A stretch of 15,074 nucleotides of DNA from NCBI GenBank assembly GCA_964617665.1, contig CAZUAH010000329.1, positions 1 to 15,074 on the forward strand. Direction: 5' to 3'. The notes below the pieces were generated by a model. The model ran no database searches, was not told the origin of the DNA, and was given only the letters and a program-made list of their open reading frames with translations. Shown here piece by piece: positions 1-6,050 of this stretch (position 1 is its first letter; each line of letters starts with the position of its first letter). The stretch is from JADHUC01 sp964617665 (GTDB lineage Bacteria > Planctomycetota > Planctomycetia > Pirellulales > Pirellulaceae). The translations under genes and the position numbers were made by a program.

Positions 1-135
1 ATTTGCTTCGCGTCGTCTTCTTGTGCAGGACGTATGAGCATACCGGGCCGCCTAAACGTCACCGTTCGCCGGGAGGAGGCAAACGACATTGATCTTAGAA
101 ACCGCGTGGCCCGCGGCTCCGAGTGCAACGGATTG

Positions 136-723
136 CTAGGACCGACGAGCGGGCTTGAACTTCGCCGCCCTGAGGTAGTCTCGAACCGCTTCGAACGCCA
201 AGTTGCTGGCGCCGTCATCCTTCCAGACGTACAGTAGCAGCCTGCGTTTCAGGATGAATGGGGAATCCTCTTTGTCTTTTGCGAGTTTCTCGAAACGCTT
301 CTTCGCAGCCTCCTCGTCGACAAAGCAAAGCCCATAGACACCAATTTCGTTTGCAGGATCGTTCTCTTGGTACATAGCCACGACGCCGACACGAACCGGC
401 TTCAGATCTGATGTATCGCTGACCCCGAAAAACAAAGCTACCGGCATCATCCGTTGTGGATCGACCAAAACGTCGGGATTTTGAGTGACCGGAATCAGGG
501 GAGCGGTGCGGATACGTTCCACCAGCCGAACGCCCTTTGGCAAAGCCGATGCGGGCAACTTGATGAACTTCAATATATCGTCGTGCTCCCGCGTTTCCTT
601 CATGGCCGGGGAAGACGGCGTCGCTTCGGTAATCGGCTCCTGTGACGAGCAAACGGAATGACCGCAAATGAAAACCGAAAGAAGGACGAGTTCACGGTTG
701 TACTCTCGGAGACACCTAATCAT
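136..723 (-). CDS. Small exported protein of unknown function
   Basis: A 195-residue protein that I do not recognise. The N-terminus (charged residues 1-11, then a hydrophobic stretch at about 12-25 ending in a Cys/Ser-rich segment) looks like a Sec signal, so the mature part is probably periplasmic or surface-located; no convincing lipobox is seen. The mature part looks like a small alpha/beta domain with a Lys/Glu-rich stretch (about 135-150) and a basic C-terminal tail. The start is the ATG at 721-723, with only a weak purine run upstream (AAAGGG about 7 bases before it). The stop of the upstream acetyltransferase gene is 30 bp away on the same strand, so the two are probably co-transcribed. 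The sense of this frame over the overlapping ones rests on the plausible signal peptide and a normal amino-acid composition. No function is assigned. Confidence 0.65.
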   Translation of the reverse strand: MIRCLREYNRELVLLSVFICGHSVCSSQEPITEATPSSPAMKETREHDDILKFIKLPASALPKGVRLVERIRTAPLIPVTQNPDVLVDPQRMMPVALFFGVSDTSDLKPVRVGVVAMYQENDPANEIGVYGLCFVDEEAAKKRFEKLAKDKEDSPFILKRRLLLYVWKDDGASNLAFEAVRDYLRAAKFKPARRS

Positions 724-753
724 TGAATCGCCCTTTGGCCCTAACGTAACCCA

Positions 754-1551
754 TCAGGCGCGCCCCTTGGCGTCGCCTGCATGGGATTGTTCCGATTCCT
801 TAGCCATGATGCTCAATAATCTCGTTGCACTGATCGGACGCTCCGCGATGAGCTTTCCATCGTAGAGGATGCAAAACACGCCATAGGGCGTGGGAAGCTC
901 CCTTGACGCCTTGGCGTTCCCGACTCGAACCACTTTCGGCTCAAGCCCCAACGTCCTGGACGCCTCCGCAATCCTCTCCACCGATTTTGAAACATACGTG
1001 CACTGATCGGCAGCCAGGATCGTAAGGCCCTTCCTGTACCTCTTGAATAGTCGCTCTCTGTCGACGATGAAACGAGGATCAGGGGCTGTCTTCTTGAGTT
1101 TCTTGACGAGCAGTTCATAGGGAGGGATGCGGTCCACCGAGACAAAACCCGCTTTGATGAACAAATCACTTTCTGCCATGAAACTATCGGAACTGGTCAC
1201 CACGGCGACCCCTCGGCACTTGCCCTTCTTCGCGTCCCTGAGACAACTGTCCAAAAGGAGGGCCCCAAGCCCTTTCCCTTTGTGTTTGCCAAGGACCCAC
1301 AGGCAATGAATGACAAGGTAACCCTCCGCTTCGACGGGTCTCCAGGCATGACTGCCAGGGGCATACTCGATCATCCCGACATCACCGAATTCTCGTGAGC
1401 GGAGCACTTTGTATCTTAGGCCTTCCGCATAGCGTTCCTTGAGCCAGTTCGTTTTCCGACGAAGCCCCAGATTGTTGGCGTTTTTGTTGCCACAGAGGCT
1501 GCAACCGCCGATGTTGTCAGCATTGGTGTCGACGATTTCGTACTCGCTCAT
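754..1551 (-). CDS. GNAT N-acetyltransferase, YoaP-like
   Basis: A 265-residue protein with two parts. Residues about 1-155 form a GNAT acetyltransferase domain: the acetyl-CoA binding motif is KHKGKGLGALLL (89-100), preceded by the strand GYLVIHCLWVLG (77-88), and FIKAGF near 131 is the usual GNAT end motif. Residues about 165-250 match the YoaP-type C-terminal domain, thioredoxin-like, with Cys184 and the cis-Pro-like segment PTPYG (220-224). The acetylated substrate is unknown. The frame stays open for 48 more codons to 1695, but that extension lies inside repeat A and reads like translated repeat. I therefore start at the ATG at 1549-1551 (protein begins MSEYEIV), although the Shine-Dalgarno there is weak (GGAA). 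The gene leads a two-gene minus-strand unit. Confidence 0.85.
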   Translation of the reverse strand: MSEYEIVDTNADNIGGCSLCGNKNANNLGLRRKTNWLKERYAEGLRYKVLRSREFGDVGMIEYAPGSHAWRPVEAEGYLVIHCLWVLGKHKGKGLGALLLDSCLRDAKKGKCRGVAVVTSSDSFMAESDLFIKAGFVSVDRIPPYELLVKKLKKTAPDPRFIVDRERLFKRYRKGLTILAADQCTYVSKSVERIAEASRTLGLEPKVVRVGNAKASRELPTPYGVFCILYDGKLIAERPISATRLLSIMAKESEQSHAGDAKGRA

Positions 1552-1574
1552 CTTGCGATTCCGGTCAGTTGCAG

Positions 1575-1678
1575 AACTTAAATAGTTGTCCCGGTCGCAG
1601 ATCGGGAAGAGATGATTATCAGCGCTCTTATCTGGGAATTCTATCGGGGTGTTTTGGAGTGGGCAACAGAGTTCACTC
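1575..1678. repeat. Dispersed repeat, copy A
   Basis: This 104-bp stretch recurs at 13832-13945 in the same orientation. Exact blocks are shared: 18 bases (1584-1601 with 13841-13858), 12 bases (1610-1621 with 13867-13878) and 25 bases (1654-1678 with 13921-13945), with small length differences between them. Internal inverted repeats include CCCGGTC..GATCGGG, with one wobble position, and GGAGTG..CACTCC at the right end, so an RNA of it could fold. It lies 24 bp upstream of the chosen acetyltransferase start and runs into a gene fragment on its other side. Its origin is unknown. Confidence 0.85.
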
Positions 1679-1707
1679 CTAGAGCATTCTTCCAATCGGT
1701 GTAACGG

Positions 1708-1812
1708 GTGAACCAGTCATTGCCTTCTGGGTAGCAGACTTCGGCTTGGCCTAGCACATAGATCGTCCCGCCCGGCGGATCATGCGGCTGGTTGTTGCGG
1801 TGACGCGACGTG
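1708..1812 (-). pseudogene. Fragment of a relative of the gene at 14013-15074
   Basis: Bases 1708-1788 align without gaps to 14323-14403, about 70 of 81 positions identical by eye. Read on the minus strand in the same frame, they encode the peptide PPGGTIYV-x-GQAEV-x-YP, then DWFT, as in the intact protein; 22 of 28 residues agree. Similarity fades towards 1812 and no start or end is kept. Repeat A lies 30 bp to the left, whereas in the intact locus repeat B is about 380 bp from the matching point, so the 3' end of the gene has been deleted here. It is a remnant of a duplicated block, not a working gene. Confidence 0.85.
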
Positions 1813-1831
1813 CCTCGTCTTAACCAGACAG

Positions 1832-1860
1832 TTGACTAACAGGAGGGAATCGCCTATCCT
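1832..1860 (+). promoter_or_regulatory. Probable housekeeping promoter of the IclR-family gene
   Basis: TTGACT (1832-1837) and TATCCT (1855-1860) are separated by exactly 17 bp and match the sigma-70 -35 box at 5 of 6 and the -10 box at 4 of 6 positions. Transcription would start near 1867, giving a leader of about 45 bases to the GTG start at 1911. It lies just beyond the decayed gene fragment, in the only gap that could serve the plus-strand cluster. Confidence 0.55.
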
Positions 1861-1881
1861 GGCCACGGAAGCACAACATTA

Positions 1882-1896
1882 TTGCGTATTACGCAA
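1882..1896. promoter_or_regulatory. Perfect 15-bp palindrome, probable IclR-family operator
   Basis: Arms TTGCGTA (1882-1888) and TACGCAA (1890-1896) surround a single central T. The site is 21 bp after the proposed -10 box and 14 bp before the regulator start, so a bound dimer would block transcription just downstream of initiation. IclR-family proteins bind short AT-centred palindromes of this size and usually regulate their own gene; assignment to this regulator is an inference from position and symmetry. Confidence 0.6.
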
Positions 1897-1910
1897 CGCG
1901 AGGTGGCTGG

Positions 1911-2699
1911 GTGAGCGAGCGGAAGAAGAGCCCGCCGGTCCAGAGCTTGGACCGTGGGCTGCAACTACTTGAGTTTGTTGCGAGAACGCAGCAGCCCGCG
2001 TCTTTGGCAGACCTGACGCGGGAGCTGGAGATCGATCGGAGCAACGTCTACCGGTTGGCCAATACGCTTGTTTCGCGAGGGTTTCTGACGCAATTGCCTG
2101 GCAGCAAAGAGTATGTTCTCGGGCCGGCGATCGGGCGGCTATCGTCTCGTTTCCAATGGCCCAAGCAGATCGCTCGAGAACAACTCTTGGCACTGGCGGC
2201 CACAACGGGGGAAACCACACACCTTGCTATTCAAGCAGGCGACCAGGCCTTCCTGCTGGACCACGAGCTTTGCGGCCAGCCCGTGGGGGTCTCGGCGAGT
2301 TCCGGACATTGCGAACCGCTGCACGTAACGGCCGTGGGCAAGGCGTTGATCGTCGACTACGACGAGGCCCAACTCTTGACGCTGTTCGGTGGCGAGTCGC
2401 TACCGCGCTGGACCAAGCGAACCATTCTCTCTGTCGCCGAATTGGCCAAGGAGTGTCGGCAATGCCGAGAACGGGGATTTGCCGTCGACGACGAGGAGTT
2501 TCACGACCGGGTGTGCTGCATTGCCTCCCCCATACGCGACGCCAGCGGCGCCGTGGTTGCTTCCATCGGCATTTCGGCGCCAGCGGACCGGTTGCCAAAG
2601 CGTCGATGGAAGGGCATTGGGCGCGAGGTGGTGGCGGCAGCTGCAGAAGTGAGTGAGAAACTTGGCTATCGCGAGGGAACATCGTTGGCTGATTCGTGA
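1911..2699 (+). CDS. IclR-family transcriptional regulator
   Basis: A 262-residue protein of the usual IclR length. The N-terminal winged helix-turn-helix spans about 10-75, with the family pattern SLADLTRELEIDRSNVYRLA (31-50) followed by GFL. The C-terminal effector-binding domain spans about 85-250, with PLHVTAVGKA (136-145), GFAVDDEEFHDRV (189-201) and the ASIGIS strand (217-222). Members sense small carboxylic acids or sugar breakdown products and mostly repress; the ligand here is unknown. The start is GTG at 1911, preceded by GAGGTGG (1900-1906). A promoter and a 15-bp palindrome lie directly upstream. The stop overlaps the region leading into the first oxidoreductase gene (26 bp gap to its ATG), so regulator and cluster are probably one transcription unit. 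Confidence 0.93.
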   Translation: MSERKKSPPVQSLDRGLQLLEFVARTQQPASLADLTRELEIDRSNVYRLANTLVSRGFLTQLPGSKEYVLGPAIGRLSSRFQWPKQIAREQLLALAATTGETTHLAIQAGDQAFLLDHELCGQPVGVSASSGHCEPLHVTAVGKALIVDYDEAQLLTLFGGESLPRWTKRTILSVAELAKECRQCRERGFAVDDEEFHDRVCCIASPIRDASGAVVASIGISAPADRLPKRRWKGIGREVVAAAAEVSEKLGYREGTSLADS

Positions 2700-2725
2700 A
2701 TCCGTTCGATCAAGGAGCAACGATC

Positions 2726-4117
2726 ATGAGCTCGTCCAGACACACGCGTCGCAGTTTTTTGAGAGCAACGACAGGTGTCCTGACGGCGGGATGGGCTGGC
2801 TTGTGGGGCCTCAGCCCCAATCGCGCGGCAGGCGACGTGGTTTACGTCGAGACGCCCCTTCAGGCGGATCTGAGCAAAATCGCCTTCTCGCGAAGCGACC
2901 GCTTTCGTATCGGAGCGATCGGCCTGCGTCATCAGGGATCGGTCATCGCTGAGAACGCGTTGCCCATGGGCGACGTCGTCTGCATCTGTGACGTGGATCG
3001 TCGAGTGGCCGAGATGGCCAAGCAGCGTTTGGGCGGGAAGGCGGACATCTGCGAGGACTATCGCAAGGTTCTCGATCGGCAGGATATCGACGCGGTCATG
3101 ATCGCCGTGCCCGACCATTGGCACACGGCCATTGCGATTGCGGCCTGCCGTGCCGGCAAGGCCGTGTATTGCGAGAAGCCGCTTACCCTTACGATCGACG
3201 AAGGCAAGTTGCTCTGCAAGGTCGTCAAGGAAACGAACACGGTGTTGCAGGTCGGCACTTGGCAACGAAGTGACTCCCGTTTCCGGCTGGCCTGCGAGAT
3301 GGTGCGGCAGGGACGGGTTGGAACGCTGCGCAAGGTAACGGTCACCATGGGCAAGAACGCCACGGGCGGCCCGTTCGCGACCGAGCCGCCACTGGCTCAT
3401 CTCAACTGGGATTTGTGGCTGGGCCAGGCTCCCAAGGTGGAATACTGTCCACAACGCTGCCACAACAAGTTCCGCTTCTGGTACGAGTACTCCGGTGGTC
3501 AGATGACCGACTGGGGTGCCCACCACGTCGACATTGCCCAGTGGGCAATGGGAATGCAGCACTCAGGGCCCGTCTCGGTCGACGGACGCGGCAGGCTGCC
3601 GGAAGTGGCGAACGGATACAACGTGCCCATCGACTACGAGGCCACGCTGGTCTACCCAGACGGAACGGTCATGGAGATTCGGGATACGGGCCGGCGTGGA
3701 ATCATGTTCGAAGGAGACAAGGGCAGGATCTTCGTCAACCGCGGCACGCTGGCCGGTAGGCCGGTGGAACAGCTTCAAGATGATCCTCTGCCGCAGGCCG
3801 ACTACCGGCTCTACGATCACGACGATCTGAATCGTGCCGACAGGACCGCAGGCGGCGTGTTCGAACTGGCAGGCAATTACCCGCCCATCGCCAACCATGT
3901 GGCCAACTTCTTTGACTGCGTGAAAACGAAGAACACTCCGATTTCTGACGTGGTCAGTCAGCACCGTTCGGTCAGCACCTGCCACCTGGTTAACATCTCG
4001 ATACGCGTCGGGAGGAAACTGACATGGGATCCGAAGAAAGAGCTCTTTGTCGGAGACGACGAAGCGAATCAATACCTGAATCGAAAGCAGAGGAAGGGCT
4101 TTGAAATCCCGGTCTAG
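2726..4117 (+). CDS. Tat-exported Gfo/Idh/MocA oxidoreductase (paralogue 1)
   Basis: A 463-residue NAD(P)-dependent sugar oxidoreductase family member. The N-terminus has a twin-arginine signal, RRSFLR at 8-13 followed by a hydrophobic stretch, so the folded cofactor-loaded enzyme is probably exported. The Rossmann fold starts at about 59 with RFRIGAIGLRHQG, followed by VVCICDVD (84-91). The family motif CEKP is at 149-152 (Lys151 is the expected catalytic lysine) and TDWGAHHVDIAQW (261-273) carries the conserved active-site histidines. The start is the ATG at 2726 with AAGGAG (2712-2717) 8 bases before it; an in-frame GTG at 2696 would spoil the signal. The C-terminus ends in KRKQ/GFEI-type residues also found in paralogue 2. 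Substrate unknown; C3 oxidation of a glycoside is inferred from the neighbours. Confidence 0.93.
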   Translation: MSSSRHTRRSFLRATTGVLTAGWAGLWGLSPNRAAGDVVYVETPLQADLSKIAFSRSDRFRIGAIGLRHQGSVIAENALPMGDVVCICDVDRRVAEMAKQRLGGKADICEDYRKVLDRQDIDAVMIAVPDHWHTAIAIAACRAGKAVYCEKPLTLTIDEGKLLCKVVKETNTVLQVGTWQRSDSRFRLACEMVRQGRVGTLRKVTVTMGKNATGGPFATEPPLAHLNWDLWLGQAPKVEYCPQRCHNKFRFWYEYSGGQMTDWGAHHVDIAQWAMGMQHSGPVSVDGRGRLPEVANGYNVPIDYEATLVYPDGTVMEIRDTGRRGIMFEGDKGRIFVNRGTLAGRPVEQLQDDPLPQADYRLYDHDDLNRADRTAGGVFELAGNYPPIANHVANFFDCVKTKNTPISDVVSQHRSVSTCHLVNISIRVGRKLTWDPKKELFVGDDEANQYLNRKQRKGFEIPV

Positions 4118-4296
4118 CCCGGATTTCTCACCAGACCAGGTTCCTGGTTCCCAAGCTCCGCTTGGGAACCGACTTGGTGCGAAGCTCCGCTTCGCGGTCT
4201 GGAAGCAAAGCTTCCAAGGACGTGCGTTCCCAAGCAGAGCTTGGGAACGAGGATAGGAGGCCGTGGCGGAAGTATGGTGAGAAATCCCGGCCTAGA
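4113..4296. repeat. MITE-like element with four consecutive hairpins
   Basis: The ends form an inverted repeat of about 21 bp: 4113-4133 against 4275-4296, with one single-base indel. Inside are four palindromes with three-base loops: 4146-4170 (11-bp arms GGTTCCCAAGC), 4179-4195 (7-bp arms GCGAAGC), 4200-4216 (arms TGGAAGC) and 4225-4249 (11-bp arms CGTTCCCAAGC). All share the core AAGC-NNN-GCTT. Palindromes of the GTTCCCAAGC type are, from general knowledge, common in planctomycete intergenic regions. The element fills most of the gap between oxidoreductase 1 and the DJ-1-like gene, has no coding capacity, and its left end overlaps the TAG stop. In the transcript it could act as a processing, stability or attenuation element. 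Confidence 0.85.
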
Positions 4297-4341
4297 ATTC
4301 ACCAGTTCTGAGAGAGTTTCCACCAACCGAAGGGAAATGTC

Positions 4342-5022
4342 ATGAGTCAACGCAAGTCATCACAAATCACTCGCCGCCGGGCAATGGGCGTTTCGTTGGG
4401 TGCTGCCGGTGCCACGCTTCTTGGCGGCGCAACTGCCGAGGCACAATCCAAGAAACGACCGTCGGTGAAGGGCAAACGGGTGCTCGTAGCGATCGGCGAT
4501 TTCAGCGAGGGGATGGAAACGTACTACATGGTTTATCGCCTGATCGAAGAAGGGGCCGTGCCGGTTGTGGCGGCCGCCGAGGTGAAACGGCTGCAGATGG
4601 TCGTTCACGATTTCGACCCCAAATACTCGAACTACATCGAGATGACCGGTTACTGTATCCAGACGGACGTGGCCTACAAAGACGTCGATCCGACCGAGTT
4701 TGACGGCATGCTGCTTCCGGGCGGACGCGGTGCCGAGGAAATCCGGCAGTACGACGACGTCCTGAAGATTACCGGCTACTTCCTTGACAAAAACATCCCG
4801 GTGGGGGCGATGTGCCACGGTCCGCAGGTGCTCTACGCGGCCCGCTCGTTGAAAGGCCGCCGCATTGCGGCGTATTGCGGCATTCGGGCCGACATCGAGT
4901 TGGCCGGAGGCGAGTTCGTCGACAAACCGGTCGTGGTGGACGGTGCGTTGGTCACCTCGCGCGGCTGGCCCGACCTGCCTCACTTCATGCCGAAGTTCAT
5001 TGAGGTGCTGGCGGGCGCTTAG
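4342..5022 (+). CDS. Tat-exported DJ-1/PfpI-family protein
   Basis: A 226-residue member of the DJ-1/PfpI class I glutamine amidotransferase-like superfamily. The first 35 residues hold a twin-arginine signal (TRRRAMG at 10-16, then an Ala/Gly-rich hydrophobic stretch and an AxA-like end at TAEA). The mature domain starts near 45 with KRVLVAIGDFSEG. Glu56 matches the family's catalytic glutamate, and the nucleophile elbow is GAMCHGPQ (155-162) with Cys158 and His159. DGMLLPGGRGAEEIR (121-135) is the loop that usually flanks the active site. Family members act as peptidases, deglycases, glyoxalases or hydratases, so the reaction is undetermined. The start ATG at 4342 has AAGGGA about 9 bases upstream. 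Export of this family is uncommon. It is 50 bp from the next gene. Confidence 0.92.
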   Translation: MSQRKSSQITRRRAMGVSLGAAGATLLGGATAEAQSKKRPSVKGKRVLVAIGDFSEGMETYYMVYRLIEEGAVPVVAAAEVKRLQMVVHDFDPKYSNYIEMTGYCIQTDVAYKDVDPTEFDGMLLPGGRGAEEIRQYDDVLKITGYFLDKNIPVGAMCHGPQVLYAARSLKGRRIAAYCGIRADIELAGGEFVDKPVVVDGALVTSRGWPDLPHFMPKFIEVLAGA

Positions 5023-5072
5023 GATCAAGCCGTATCGTTGTGAGTATCATTCCGCATCTTTGGGAGAATTCC

Positions 5073-5969
5073 ATGTTACGCAAATGCTGCCTTCTGGTTC
5101 TGGGGGTCTGGATCACCTTGTCGACCGCAGGATTCGCGGCACCGCCACTCAAGGCCTTGATTGTCGACGGGCGGATGAACATGTCGCACGACTGGCAGGC
5201 CACTTCGCCCATGCTCAAGACGCAATTGGTAGAAACGGGGCTATTCTCGGTCCAGATCGCCACGGCGCCGCCGAAGGGCAAGAGCCTGGATGACTTTCGA
5301 CCCAACTTCGCGGCGGCGGATGTGGTCGTGATCAATTACGAGGCCGACGAATGGCCGAGCGCCGAATGGTCACAAGCGACCGAGAAGTCACTGGTCGATT
5401 TCGTTCGTGGTGGCGGAGGTCTGGTGATCTATCACACGTCCAGCAACGCCTTTCCAAACTGGAAAGAGTACAACGAGATGGCCGGGCTCGGCGGATGGCA
5501 CGGACGAAATGAGAAGAGTGGGCCCTACGTCTACTGGCGCGACGGGGAAATCGTTCGCGACATGGCGCCCGGCATCGGCGGCTCACACGGCCCTCAGCAC
5601 GAGTTTCAGCTCGTCCTCCGCGAAACGAACCATCCGATTACACGAGGCCTGCCGCCCGTCTTCATGCACTCGGCCGACGAACTGTACAACCGTCTCCGCG
5701 GGCCCGCCGAGAACCTCACCGTGCTCGCCACCGCATTCTCGCCGGAAGACAAGGTGGGAACGGGACGTCACGAGCCGATGCTGATGACGGTCCGATACGG
5801 CAAGGGCCGAGTGTTCCACACGGCAATCGGGCACGGGCCGGATCAACTCAAGAGCGTGGCCTTTGCCGTCACGTTCCAGCGGGGCGCCGAATGGGCCGCC
5901 ACTGGAAAAGTGACTCAAGAAGTCCCCAAGGATTTTCCGGGGCCCGACAAGCCAAGCATCCGACGGTGA
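5073..5969 (+). CDS. ThuA-like domain protein, secreted
   Basis: A 298-residue protein with a Sec signal peptide (basic n-region MLRK, hydrophobic 5-20, cleavage likely near GFAA, 20-23). The rest is a ThuA-like domain of normal size: KALIVDGRMNMSHDW near 27-41, GGGGLVIYH (113-121), NHPITRGLP (186-194), HSADELY (199-205) and GKGRVFHTAIGH (243-254), ending in the family signature F-x-RGAEWAATG (268-278). ThuA proteins go with ThuB-type Gfo/Idh/MocA dehydrogenases in 3-keto-disaccharide use; the exact reaction is not firmly known. The start at 5073 has GGGAG (5062-5066) 6 bases upstream; an in-frame start at 5040 would add 11 residues before the signal and is unlikely. An oxidoreductase follows after 81 bp, as expected for such a pair. 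Confidence 0.92.
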   Translation: MLRKCCLLVLGVWITLSTAGFAAPPLKALIVDGRMNMSHDWQATSPMLKTQLVETGLFSVQIATAPPKGKSLDDFRPNFAAADVVVINYEADEWPSAEWSQATEKSLVDFVRGGGGLVIYHTSSNAFPNWKEYNEMAGLGGWHGRNEKSGPYVYWRDGEIVRDMAPGIGGSHGPQHEFQLVLRETNHPITRGLPPVFMHSADELYNRLRGPAENLTVLATAFSPEDKVGTGRHEPMLMTVRYGKGRVFHTAIGHGPDQLKSVAFAVTFQRGAEWAATGKVTQEVPKDFPGPDKPSIRR

Positions 5970-6050
5970 AACGCTCGCAGCCGCGCGGCAACGTCGTCCA
6001 CATTGACGGTGCACTCGCTGCATTTCCATGTTCCACAAGGAGTCTCTGCC

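Noticed and set aside
34..237. A 67-codon plus-strand frame at the left edge
   Set aside because: It overlaps the 3' end of the minus-strand gene at 136-723, has no domain and no convincing ribosome binding site. Bases 1-135 show no gene that I can support.
4114..4350. A 78-codon minus-strand frame in the gap after oxidoreductase 1
   Set aside because: It is a translation of the hairpin element; its protein-like look comes from the palindromes and not from selection on coding.
5076..5083. TTACGCAA at the start of the ThuA-like gene, and ATTACGCAACG at 8439-8449, resembling half of the 1882-1896 palindrome
   Set aside because: Only one half is present in each case and both fall inside coding sequence, so chance occurrence is more likely than additional operators.
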